Assembly: GCA_947069175.1 (NCBI GenBank) | Contig: CAMTDV010000019.1 | Coordinates: forward strand, 71,175,358-71,239,357 | Length of the DNA: 64,000 bases | From: Scalesia atractyloides | Taxonomy: Eukaryota > Streptophyta > Magnoliopsida > Asterales > Asteraceae | Direction: 5' to 3' | In this document: positions 41,283 through 51,857 of the stretch, in pieces | Layout: each line of letters opens with the position of its first letter | Numbering within the stretch: the first letter of the stretch is position 1 | Notes under the pieces: model-generated | The model's database searches: none | What the model was told of the DNA's origin: nothing | What the model saw: the letters and a program-made list of their open reading frames with translations, nothing else | Position numbers and translations under genes: made by a program

Positions 41283-41966
41283 CATTTCACCATTAGTTCT
41301 AGAAGCTCTAAAAAATTTTTCTTTATTTAATGAATCTTTTGATTCATCATGACCACGAAACGCCAAACCGCCGTTCAATAACCTTTTCCCAAGCAAAGTA
41401 GAAGCACTTAATCTAAGTTTGTAATCAAGTTTCTCCTTAGGGGTCCTTTTGTCCCATTGTGTGTTTACCGCTTGCTTTTCGTTAAGTTAATCGGCACACT
41501 TTTGGAACTTTTGTTGTGGGCGCTATTAACTAGGCCAACATGTTTTAAAAGCACCTCATGTACTTTTTTCCAATTGTTATACCCATTCAAAACAAATGTG
41601 TCTCTATGATCACCAAATTCGGACCTAAACAAGTAATAACATAAACAAAACACGTGATCCAATTTTATACTATACTCTAACCAACCCTTGTATTCCTTTC
41701 CGGTCATACCATTCTTCCTTGGATTTTCTCAACTCTTTACCTTGAAACGTTGTTTGTGGGAATTTAATACCCGTTGGTTGACATGGACCTCTTAGTCGTA
41801 TGCCCTTCTAATATCATCCCGTTGATTCACATTGTATGATGCAATCGATTTGTGATCATGAGATCCGAGGGAAGATTATTCACATCAACAAAATCGGAAG
41901 ATGATTCAATTCAACAGCTTTCCTCTTGTTGTTGTCGAGAAATCGTTCCATAACTTCCTTACTCAT
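41283..41966 (-). pseudogene. hAT-type transposase, N-terminal third
   Basis: An ATG at 41966 (minus) starts MSKEVMERFLDNNKRKAVEL. After a frameshift come DDIRR, RGPCQPTGIKFPQTTF and EWYD, and then 41707-41465 gives GWLEYSIKLDHVFCLCYYLF and DTFVLNGYNNWKKVHEVLLKHVGLVNSAHN: the TTF-type zinc-finger region typical of this family. 41396-41283 gives RLLNGGLAFRGHDES, SLNKEKFF and ASRTNGEMN, which runs in frame across the TCATT site into EELGKVI at 15680. N-terminal frameshifts make it non-functional. Confidence 0.85.
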
Positions 41967-42506
41967 CGTGCCTATCACGTACAAAATAAACAATGATCAC
42001 CATCAATATTTCTTATATTTCAAGATTATTCACATCAACAACTTTAGAATTTCAAATTTTCAAACCCAAACTAGAATCATATAATCAAAAAGTGATCAAG
42101 AGACAACAAACCCACCCTATAAAGACTAGAACATCCCCAAAATACATCAAAACACATAAAAGTTCAAACTTTTTCAACCCTTTCCTATTATCTTTGAGTC
42201 TTGAACAAAATCACAAAAACTAAACATCACAATAACCAAAAAACAGAGCAAATACCTCTATAATATATGCGATTAGAAGGTGATGGTGGCTGGAATTTTG
42301 CAGTCGTTGTCGTCTTGTCGAATGGGGGTGAGCAGTGCAGGTCGACGTCGCTGGGCAGGGAGGGCGGGAGTCGCTTGTAAAGAAAGCTGGACTGATGTGT
42401 TAATTTTTTTGAATTGGTCTTGATTTATGTTTTATTCAAGTTGTTTTTGGGTTGGGCTTCATTTTTTAAATAACGAATTTGGGCTTGATGGTGAATAGAG
42501 GTTGTA
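41967..42506 (-). other. hAT H 5' non-coding region
   Basis: AT-rich upstream region of the transposase, with no supported ORF (the 76-residue plus-strand frame at 41993 is compositional). It continues after element E at 51611-51849, which includes the terminal inverted repeat. Confidence 0.6.
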
Positions 42507-43933
42507 TGTCACACCCCAACAGATGGCGAAAACATCGGATGAGACGAACAAATAGTTCAAAAGCATCATACACTATTTGTGATAATATGTTTAAATCAAA
42601 TTGATGAGACTAAAATTCAATACAAAGTTTTGAATAAAGTAAACAAGCATAGATAATATTTATTTAAGGTGCGTTTCTAAAGCTTGTCCTATCTTGTTTC
42701 TTCCCTTCATCTTGGCTAACAACCTGCAACATGTATTAAAATTTGATCAACAAAAATATGTTGAGCGAGCATACAAGTTTGATACATAGCATAATAGAAT
42801 AAAATGATTAACTCGTATCCAACATGAAACAATATGATACAATTGAGTAACATGCTAAAGGTGTACTATATGTCGAACCTTAAATGATGTTGCAAACCAA
42901 CCCAAAGAATAACGGGAGGTTAATATGATTTACAATACCCAAGAATCAGGGGTATTGTCTTGCTCTTAGGCCATAGGAGTTTGAGTAGTCTCACAAGTCT
43001 AACAAGTTTAACAAGTATAATGAGGTTAACGAGCATATAAACCAATAAGCATAAAATACATCAAGCATCAAGTCGTTTCAAGTATTAATGGATAGAGCGT
43101 GCACAAGACTAAAATCGTTTGGGTTATTTTTTATATAGAGATACATGTTGCACCCCAAAAGTGATAAAACTAAAAGGGGATCAAGTATACTCACCTTAGA
43201 TTGCGTATACGTTTCTTGAATAATCGCACGAGTAAAAGTGGAAAGGATCAACGAAGAGTTTAACCTAGAATAGAATAATGAATTCGTTACTGGTTATGGT
43301 AGAGAGTTGTGTAACAATTCGAAAATTCGATTGTTATCTCTTCTTTTGTTCTCGGTTTATCTATCTTTTTGTAAATCTGAGATTCGGTTAATAATAAAGT
43401 TTATGTTAATTAATTATGGTATTGTACGTTATTATCGCATCTAATCGCTTATTAAATCGCATCGCTAATCTCATCGCATCGAAAATCACAATTATTTATG
43501 TGATTTTATATTATTTATGTGTTATGTGTGTTTGTGGTTATGTTTACGCTCGCTATCGCATCGCTCTCTCGCACTCTCGAATCCCTAAATCGCACTATTA
43601 TATCACTTAAAACGCTTAATATAACTATCTAATGTAAACCGAATAACCAAACGAACCCTTAACGCGAAATCAGCAAACGGAACTTGGTCACCAGGCCAAG
43701 TTCGGCCGAACTTGACTACCACAAGTTCGCCCGAACTTGACTACCACAAGTTCGCCCGAACTTTCCTGGCAACCAGGAACCCCTTTGTTTTATCAAGTTC
43801 GCGCGAACTTGCATGATTATATGCAAGTTCGGCCGAACTTACTCATAATTCTTCCCAAGATCCATTAAGTTCGCGCGAACTTGCATGAATTTCATGCAAG
43901 TTCGGCCGAACATGCCTCCACCATCTCTCCTCC

Positions 43934-43941
43934 TATAAATA
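43934..43941 (+). promoter_or_regulatory. TATA box of LTR F
   Basis: CTCC-TATAAATA-CCAAGCTC, directly downstream of the U3 dyad cluster, in the same position as in LTR A. Confidence 0.72.
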
Positions 43942-44027
43942 CCAAGCTCATTTCTCTCATTTGAACTTGCTGTAAGTTCGCCCAGAGCTCTCTCAACCCG
44001 AAACCTTCATGTTCTAAGTAAGAATCA

Positions 44028-44950
44028 ACCCGATTTCACTGCAACAACGTTTATCAACGATCTACAAAGGTTTACAACGATTTTGGCACAAGGCATAGCC
44101 TTCGTTTTCATCAAAACCCATTCTTTTACGAAAATCTTCATCTTTTTTCTTCAAAACTTCTGTTTTTAACTTAGATCTACACAATACGAGTTCGTTTGGT
44201 GTTAGCAGAGGCTTCCCAAACACGAGATCTGCAAGATCTCGGCTTGTAAGTTCTAGATCTGAGAAAATATTTGATAGATATCGATTTTGGCACAAAATAC
44301 CGGACTTTTGAGGATGTTTTGTTCATTTATTGATATGAAACGAAGCATCTATCATTCAAGATCACAGATCTGGAAGCACAAGGATGTTTATGTCGGTTTA
44401 CACAAGCCGGACTAATCCGAACGAACCCCGAGTTCGCCCGGATTAGCCCACGCTTTTGTAAAACGCTAAAACAGCTCTAAAAGACCTCTCCAACCTAAGT
44501 TTGCTCAGTAGCACAGTGTTGGAGGGATGAACACTCGATTTTTCTCAGCAAACGATGCAAAAACGCAAGATTTTGGACCTGAAAACATCAAGTTCGCTCG
44601 AGAATCACCAGCTTATTAGGTCAAGTTTGACCGAACTTGTACCCATTTGGGTCAAGTTCGACCAAACTTGAGTATTTCTTCACCGAATTTTCTTACAAAT
44701 TCGCCCGAACTTGCCTGGTTTCTTAGGAAACCATACAAGTTCGACCGAACTTGCCTTGTCAGTAAGGTTTTTCTACTAGTTCGCCCGAACTTGACAAGGT
44801 TTCTTAGGAAGCTCATCAAGTTCGACCGAACTTGGCTATAAACTCCCCAAATTCATACAAGTTCGCTCAATCAAGACTCGGCTGCTGCCCAATCAAGATT
44901 TAACCGTTTCAGCTTTTCGGAGACTGATGCACTTCCATTCGTGTATGCAG
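44028..44950 (+). other. Predicted leader intron 1 in LTR F
   Basis: Donor CTAA|GTAAGA at 44028 and acceptor TATGCAG|GCTG ending at 44950. Equivalent pairs: B 32377-33249 and D 54791-53907 (complement), with lengths of 870-925 bases. In A the donor is mutated (ATAAG). It would remove the second dyad cluster from the mature RNA. Inferred from conserved splice-site-like sequence only. Confidence 0.45.
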
Positions 44951-45012
44951 GCTGATCCGGCGCTCTTCTCGACTCTCGCAGAATCTCCAACCTCACCCTA
45001 AACGCACCCACA

Positions 45013-45433
45013 GTGAGTATACTTGACCCATTTTCGCTTTAAATGCACTTTTGGGTGTTACATACGTTCCTATAAGCAAAATCACATCACAAATCAAACT
45101 GTTTATCACACGCGAATAATCTGATTGTGTATGCTCAATACGTGATACTAGAAACATGTGACTAGGACTTGTTTTTTTTAACTTGCCTCCTTAGCTAGTA
45201 TGGTACTATAGTGTGGCTTACACCCGACGGGGTCTAGTTAGGATGGACGCACAAGCCTTCTCACGTTAGTTAGCATGAGAAATGAGCCTATGTTATGTTA
45301 AGTGTTTTGGTGTATCATGATATATAATTAGATTGTTTCGCAAAAGCTCTTTCTCGATTATGCTAGTAGTATTCAAACCTGTATGCTCACCTTTACATAA
45401 ATGTATTGACTTGTATTTTAACGTATGTAACAG
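45013..45433 (+). other. Predicted leader intron 2 in LTR F
   Basis: Donor GTGAGTATAC at 45013, branch-like TTTTAAC, acceptor GTATGTAACAG|GTTG ending at 45433. Equivalents: B 33311-33728, A 19050-19471 (donor mutated to GTGACT), D 53840-53387, and a matching pair in E. Length is 418-454 bases in all. It is a prediction from conservation. Confidence 0.5.
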
Positions 45434-46329
45434 GTTGAGGATTTAGCTATGGACGTTTAGATGATTGCATGCTTAGTTTAGTTTATTTTCTTTTGTTTTG
45501 TTTAGTTGGAATGTAATAAATCTACGGGAAATCGAACGTTTTGTTTTTTTATGAGAAAACTTTGGATTTTGTAATGATTATTTAGAATATTATGTTTAAT
45601 AGTTTGGGATGTTAAACGTTTAGTAATGTTGTGAATAATTGTTATGGAATTTCTCGTGAGAACAATCTGGTCGCCTAGTGCCACTAACCCCGGTGATTCC
45701 GCCATCGGTCGGGGTGTGACAAGTTGTTTATAGACGGTAGGAGACGTTTTAATTTTATGCGTTTATGATTACGATTTGATGATAACAATATTGATTCGAG
45801 TCCAAGGTAATAATACTTGATTTACTAATAAGGAGTCTTGCCATTAATATTAGTTGTAAAAATATTATTGGCGAAGTAATGATATTATCAATAAGTTTAG
45901 TATTATTTCCTGTTAACAAAATATTAACTATAATATCCATAATAAAATTTTATAATAACAATTATAATAATGAGATTAGTAATAATAATATTTGCATTAA
46001 CAATACTTTTGACAAAATTTAAATAAATAATATCACAATCTTAAGTAAAAACATAATATCAGTGTTTAATAGACAAAAATAATAAATTTAATAATAAGGA
46101 CTGATAGTAATAATAATTTTAATAATATATAATAATTATTTAATGATATAAGATTATTAGATTTACTAATGTTTACAAAATATGAAGGTTATAAACTGTT
46201 TAAAGACAATCCAAAATGGTTCAGCACAAAACTGAAAACAAAACACAATTGATAAAAAAAAATTGCCCCTTTGGGCCCGGGCCCAACAACAAGCCAGACA
46301 ACACAGCAACAACAGCGAGGAAATCGGGT

Positions 46330-46400
46330 AAGACCAGAATCGAACCCGGGTAACTCGGGTAACAACCAAGCAGCAACACCACTGGGCTATAGCCCAGTTT
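46330..46400 (-). repeat. tRNA-like (SINE head) segment inside LTR E
   Basis: Read on the minus strand: TATAGCCCAGTGGTGTTG (A-box like) followed about 35 bases later by GGGTTCGATTCTGG (B box). The other E LTR carries the same segment at about 50500-50570. The spacing fits a pol III promoter of a SINE, not a complete tRNA. Confidence 0.5.
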
Positions 46401-47019
46401 GGTGTTACATTTGAGTTTTAAATAATCTTATACACGATTTAACTTCGTCTTCTTCATCATCATTTTTTTAAAAAACACAGGCTATAAATATATATATATA
46501 TATATATGTATGTACGGCTATATAACAGTCATGAAGTATGAACTCAGATTAAAAAATGGGCGATAGGGATATACCGAACGAGCGACGAGCTCCGTCGCGA
46601 TACCGAAACAATGCGGGTTCCGTAAACTCTGGCGGAATTCCGTTGTATTCTTCGTTAAGCTCCGCGAGAATGGTAGGTATCCGGCGACCGAGGGTGAACG
46701 AGTGAGAGAAATCAGTGAGTGTTTGTGCGAGAGAAATGAGGTGAGGTTGAACGTGCAACGAAACAAGGAGAGGACCCAGTTTATATAGAGTTCTGAATGA
46801 TGAATGGAGACCAAAACGTGTTGGGTTCATGATTGGTTATAATATGGTAAGGATTGATTATGGTTCATTACGAAAAATCAGGTTGACGTGGACATGGAAA
46901 CAACAGCTAAGATGCAATTGGAAGTTGAAATCTGTTAGGCGGCAAAAATAAGTTTAGTTCGAAATCAATGAGTGTATTTATAGATTCCGGGTCGATAATG
47001 AATGAGTATCTTTGTCCGA

Positions 47020-47090
47020 CCGGTTGGTGTATGCGCTTGTGAGAGGGGTGGCGCGAGTTCGAAACCCGGCCACACCCTTTTTGTGCCTTT
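47020..47090 (+). repeat. Second tRNA-like (SINE head) segment inside LTR E
   Basis: TTGGTGTATGCGCTTGTGAG, then GCGAGTTCGAAACCC (B box), then a CCCTTTTT run. Its copy in the other LTR is at about 51205-51270. It has the opposite orientation to the first head. Confidence 0.45.
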
Positions 47091-47411
47091 CATGTTTTTA
47101 AGCTTTTAAAAATACCAAAACAGTCCCCCATAGTTAACTTTATGTTAATGGCACAAAAGCCCCTTAATTGTTAACTTAGTAATTAAGTTAATCCAATTTC
47201 TTATATTAGATAACTTTAAACTTAACTAGGTTAGTTTAAATGGTTAACTTAGATTATAAGTAAATGTTTAGATAAGCAAAATGGATTAAATAATTAAATA
47301 GATGAATAAATAAATATAATTAAATCATTAAATGATTAAATAATTTGAATAAATAATGTTGGATAAATAAAGGAATAATAATTAAATAACGCGAAAATAC
47401 GGAGCGTTACA

Positions 47412-48952
47412 GTCTCCCCTACTTTAGGAGATTTCATCTTCGAATTCTTTAAGAGGAAGGCTGAACGAAGAGTTGGCAACTACCTCCGAGGTAAGGAAAT
47501 CACCCCTAGCTCGTTGGTGAAGTTGAAAAGTGAGCGTGCTAGTCGTCAAGGTAAGGAAATCACTCCTAGCTTGATGTTAAGCTTCCATTTTTTTAGGAAT
47601 ATGAGTACTAGAATAAAAATCTACAACCATATGTTAACCAGATTAACGCGTCACTGGCATGTGAATAAACAGGTCAACCCATCATGTACCGCAATTGAAT
47701 AACTTAACATGATCTCAAGTCTCAAGGGCGGTGCGCTACTCCTATAGCACTACGCATAGTGCTATACATGTTAAGGTGTGGCTTCTTACGAAGTTAATGA
47801 CGAAATTTATCACATAAGAATCACCCAGTGACACGAACCCAGTATATAATGTTTCAAATATTTCACATAGTATAACTTGAATTTCACATAGTGTCTCAAG
47901 TAGTTTCAGATAGAATAATCATGGTTCTCACATAATGTAACATGAATAACGAAAGCATTGTAAATTTAATTTGTTTACGAGAGATGATTAATAATTGTTT
48001 TAGATTGCGAGGATAGTGTGTAACGTGTCTCCAAGCTTGTAATGAAGATAACGCTCAAATGTAAAACACATTAAAATTGAGATAGCATGAAAGAGATTTA
48101 ACGTAAAATATGGATTGTCACGGAACGTAACATAAGACTATTCCAAAGTAAATCGAAGTCCTTTTTGAATTAAGGGACATGCTTTGGCCTAATAGACAAA
48201 TACTCTCATCGAGAAGCGACTAATGATATTTGCCCTTTTAGGTACTACACGTCCTTAATCGATTGGGAAATCAAAACTTTGGCAAGATCAAAACTCGAGG
48301 AGTGGGACTAGTTAACAAGATGCGAGTTTCACCTCTAACTTGATAATATCGTACCCTAATGTGGTTAGTACTTATCAAAAGATAAGGGTCCACTAGAGTA
48401 TGAAATGGAAATTTCCTTCAAGGTTTGGATATCACTCCTAACTTGAGGGTAAATTTCATGCAAAATTCAAAGTATCGTTGAGTGAAAGTCATCACCAAAT
48501 GTGGGAATCACCCCTATCTTGGATGAATCGTTTCGATTGTGTTATAAGAGTGTCTTCAAAGCCTCCAAGTGTGGGTGTGTTAGCCTTAGGAAAGGCATGT
48601 ATGTTTAAGGGTCCAAAGAAAATAGAGAGAAGCAAGTAAGATAGAAGGAAGATAGTTTTAAATAACACATAGTGAGAAGCTACTAAACTATAGACTAGGC
48701 AAAACATTCCTACTTTTCCTAATTCCCTATAGTTATGGCTCTGATACCAATCTCGTATCAGAGTATGGTCAAAGATGGTGCTTAACTACAGACTAGGTAA
48801 AAAGCATGGTAATTCTACCTAATTCCCTATAGTTATGGCTCTGATACTAATCTGGTGTCAGAGTATGGTCAAGAATGGTGCTTAACTATAGACTAGGTAA
48901 AATCCAATGTAATTCTACCTAATTCCCTATAGTTATGGCTCTGATACCAATC
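47412..48952 (-). other. Element E internal region, non-coding
   Basis: Contains the leader blocks shared with A-D (TTTGGCCTAATAGACAAAT, GTGGGACTAGTTAACAAGATG, TTTCACCTCTAACTTGATAA) but no gag or pol in any frame. The polypurine tract (complement) adjoins the left LTR. Confidence 0.75.
48728..48952 (-). repeat. Triplicated primer-binding site, 100-bp tandem repeat
   Basis: Three tandem units of exactly 100 bp, each ending in the initiator-Met primer site: complement of TGGTATCAGAGCC at 48737-48749, TAGTATCAGAGCC (one change) at 48837-48849, and TGGTATCAGAGCC at 48937-48949, the last adjoining the LTR. The units share ATTCTACCTAATTCCCTATAG and CTATAGACTAGG. Confidence 0.85.
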
Positions 48953-49372
48953 TGTCACACCCCAACCGATGGTGGAAACATCGGGATGAGACGAACAAAT
49001 CGTTCAAAAGCATCATAACACTATTTGTGACAATATGTTTAAATCAAATTTCATTGATGACTAAAATTCAATACAAAGTTTCAAATAAAGTAAACAAGCA
49101 TAACATAATATTTATTTAAGGTGCGTTTCTAAAGCTTGTCCTATCTTGTTTCTTCCTTTCATCTTGGCTAACAGCCTGCAACATGTATTAAAATATGATC
49201 AACAAAAATATGTTGAGCGAGCATACATGTTTAACACATAGCATAATAGAATAAAATGATTAACTCGTATCCAACATGAAACAATATGATACAATTGAGT
49301 AACATGCTAAAGCTGTACTATATGTCGAACTTTAAATGATGTTGCAAACCAACCCAAAGAATAACGGGAGGT

Positions 49373-49586
49373 TAATATGATTTACAATACCCAAGAATCA
49401 GGGGGGTGTTGTCTTACTCTTAGGCCATAGGAGTTAGAGTAGTCTAATATGATTTACAATACCTAAGAATCAGGGGGTATTGTCTTACTCTTAGGCCATA
49501 GGAGTTAGAGTAGTCTAATATGATTTACAATACCTAAGAATCAGGGGTATTGTCTTACTCTTAGGCCATAGGAGTTAGAGTAGTCT
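49373..49586. repeat. Three-copy 71-bp tandem repeat
   Basis: Units begin TAATATGATTTACAATACC and end GGAGTTAGAGTAGTC. Only one unit is present in the other LTR of the same element, so the expansion happened after insertion. Confidence 0.88.
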
Positions 49587-50646
49587 AACAAGTTTAACAA
49601 GTATAATGAGGTTAACGAGCATATAAACCAATAAGCATAAAATACATCAAGCATCAAGTCGTTTCAAGTATTCATGGATAGTGCGTGCACAAGACTAAAA
49701 TTGTTTGGGTGATTTTGATATAGAGATACATGTTGCACCCCAAAAGTGATAAAACTAAAAAGGGGATCGAGTATACTCACCTTAGATTGCGTATACGTTT
49801 CTTGAATAATCGCACGAGTAAAAGTGGAAAGGATCGAAGAAGAGTTTAACCTAGAATAGAATAATGAATTCGTTACTGGTTATGGTATAGAGTTGTTTAT
49901 AGACGATAGGAGACGTTTTAGTTTTATGCGTTTATGATTACAATTTGATGATAACAATATTGATTCGAGTCCCAAGGTAATAATACTTGATTTACTAATA
50001 ATGAGTCTTGCCGTTAATATTAGTTGTAAAAATACTATTAGTGAAGTAATGATATTATCAATAAGTTTAGTACTATTTCCTGTTAACAAAATATTAACTA
50101 TAATATCCATAATAAATTTTATAATAACAATTATAATAATGAGATTAGTAATAATAATATTTACATTAACAATACTTTTTACAAAATTTAAAAAACATCA
50201 CCATCTTAAGTAAAAACATAATATCAGTGTCTAATAGACAAAAATAATAAATTTAATAATAAGGACTTATAGTAATAATAATTTTAATAATATATAATAA
50301 TGATTTAATGATAAAAGATTATTAGTAGATTTACTAATGTTTACAAAAGATGAAGATTATAAACTGTTTAAAGACAATCCAAAATGGTTCAGCCCCAAAA
50401 TGAAAACAAAACACAATTGATAAAAAAAACTAGCACTTTGGGCCGGCCCAACAACAAGCCAGACAACACAGCAACAATAGCGAGGAAATCGGGTAAGACC
50501 AGAATCGAACCCGGGTAACTCGGGTAACAACCAAGCATCAACACCACTGGGCTATAGCCCAGTTTGGTGTTACATTTGAGTTTTTAAATAATCTTATACA
50601 CGATTTAACTTCGTCTTCTTCATCATCATTTTTTTAAAACACAGGT

Positions 50647-50651
<5 letters not shown>

Positions 50652-50691
<40 letters not shown>
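50652..50691. repeat. (TA)n microsatellite
   Basis: About 20 TA repeats in LTR E; the other LTR has about 10 at 46489-46507. Confidence 0.9.
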
Positions 50692-50695
<4 letters not shown>

Positions 50696-51610
50696 GGCTA
50701 TATAATAGTCATGAAGTATGAACCCACATTAAAAGAATGGGAGATAGGGATATACCGAACGAGGGACGAGCTCCGTCGTGATACCGAAACAATGCGGGTT
50801 CCGTAAGCTCTAGCGGAATTCCGGTTTTCTTCTTCGTTAAGCTCCGACGAGAATGGTAGGTATCCGGCGACCGAGGGTGAACGAGTGAAAGAAATCAGTG
50901 AGTGTTTGTGCGAGAGAAATGAGGTGAGGTTGAACGTGCAACGAAACTAGGAGAGGACCCGGTTTATATAGAGTTCCGAATGATGAATCGAGACTAAAAA
51001 CGTGTCGGGTTCATGATTGGTTATAATATGGTAAGGATTGATTATGGTTCATTACGAAAAATCAGGTTTACGTGGACATGGAAACAACAGCTAAGATGCA
51101 ACTGGAAGTCGAAATCTGTTAGGCGGCAAAAATAAGTTTAGTTCGAAATCAATGAGTGTATTTATAGATTCCGGGTCGATAGAATGAGTATCTTTGTCCG
51201 ACCGGTTGGTGTATGCGCTTGTGAGAGGGGTGGCGCGAGTTCGAAACCAGGCCACACCCTTTTTGTGCCTTTTTTATGTTTTTAAGCTTTTAAAAATACT
51301 AAAACAGTCCCCCATAGTTAACATTATGTTAATGGCACAAAAGCTCCCTTAATTGTTAACTTAGTAATTAAGTTAATCCAATTTCTTATATTAGATAACT
51401 TTAAACTTAACTAGGTTAGTTTAAAAGGTTAACTTAGATTATAAGTAAATGTTTAAATAAGTAAAATGGATTAAATAATTAAATAGATAATTAAATAAAT
51501 GAATAAATAAATATAATTAAATCATTAAATGATTAAATACTTTGAATAAATAATGTTGGATAAATAAAGGAATAATAATTAAACGCGAAAATACGGAGCG
51601 TTACATTGTA

Positions 51611-51849
51611 TATTAAATTGATCAGTGGGCTAAATTGAGACTTTTTGGGTCGGGTTTCAATCTGTATTCACAAAATTTTTTGATATATAAATTCTTAACA
51701 TTTTTTTCTAAGGGGTGTGGACGAAATTTCCAAGGGGTGCGGAAATTTTTTTCAAGGGTGCTGTCGGGATTTTGCGCGGATATTAACACTAAATTTTTCT
51801 TTCAAGGAGTGCGGCCGCCCACCCACGAGCTAAGGTGGGTCCGCCCCTT
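51611..51849 (-). other. hAT H right end with terminal inverted repeat
   Basis: Last 239 bp of the hAT element. CAAGGGGTGCGG repeats lie in the subterminal region (for example 51713-51725, 51754, 51804), likely transposase-binding repeats. It ends GTGGGTCCGCCCCTT, followed by the ATAGGAAC duplication. Confidence 0.8.
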
Positions 51850-51857
51850 ATAGGAAC

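Larger units (their letters stand above)
43310..45721 (+). mobile_element. Solo LTR F (Ty3/gypsy, B/D family)
   Basis: 2412-bp LTR from TGTAACAATTCG to GGGGTGTGACA, with a perfect 5-bp duplication AGTTG at 43305-43309 and 45722-45726. No primer site or polypurine tract is attached, so it is a solo LTR left by recombination between two LTRs. It is the best preserved LTR of the family here: U3 dyads 43690-43920, TATA box 43934-43941, intron-like segments 44028-44950 and 45013-45433, and a second dyad cluster 44585-44870 inside the first of these. Confidence 0.92.
42507..47411 (-). repeat. Element E 3' LTR, split by solo LTR F
   Basis: 42507-43309 and 45727-47411 together give an LTR of about 2.49 kb. 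It contains two pol III-like heads (46330-46400 minus; 47020-47090 plus) and TATAAATATATATA-type sequence near 46482. A single copy of the ~70-bp unit that is triplicated in the other LTR is at about 42927-43000. Confidence 0.85.
42507..51605 (-). mobile_element. Element E: non-coding LTR retrotransposon (LARD-like), minus orientation
   Basis: Both LTRs are present (42507-47411 including the inserted F LTR, and 48953-51605), flanked by perfect TTGTA duplications (42502-42506 and 51606-51610). The internal region is only 1541 bp and has no gag or pol, but keeps a polypurine tract (47413-47428, complement) and a primer site, here triplicated. It must have been mobilised by proteins of another element. 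It carries none of the CAAGTTCG dyads of A-D but shares the 3' LTR block (CATCGG, GGGGTGTGACA) and the splice-like pair. Confidence 0.9.
48953..51605 (-). repeat. Element E 5' LTR (2653 bp)
   Basis: Collinear with the split 3' LTR. Differences: a ~71-bp unit occurs three times (49373-49444, 49445-49515, 49516-49586) instead of once, and the (TA)n tract is longer (50652-50691). Ends GGAGCGTTACA at 51605. The small open frames here have no protein support. Confidence 0.88.
13860..51849 (-). mobile_element. hAT transposon H, hugely expanded by nested LTR elements
   Basis: The left end CAGTAGCGGACCCA and the right end, AAGGGGCGGACCCA when read in reverse, form hAT-like terminal inverted repeats. 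A perfect 8-bp duplication ATAGGAAC flanks them at 13852-13859 and 51850-51857, and joining the two flanks restores LTR G sequence as seen in the D LTR (TTATAGGAACTCGG). Without the two LTR-element nests (15681-41277 and 42507-51605, each plus a 5-bp duplication) the element is about 3.28 kb, a normal size for an autonomous hAT with one transposase gene. The transposase is on the minus strand and carries stops and frameshifts. Confidence 0.9.

Noticed and set aside
46166..46369. Small minus-strand frame with hydrophobic stretch in LTR E
   Set aside because: It lies across the tRNA-like head and is changed in the other LTR copy; there is no sign of coding constraint.
46330..46400. A tRNA gene
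   Set aside because: A- and B-box-like motifs are present, but I could not form the acceptor and anticodon stems; it is better read as a SINE head within an LTR.
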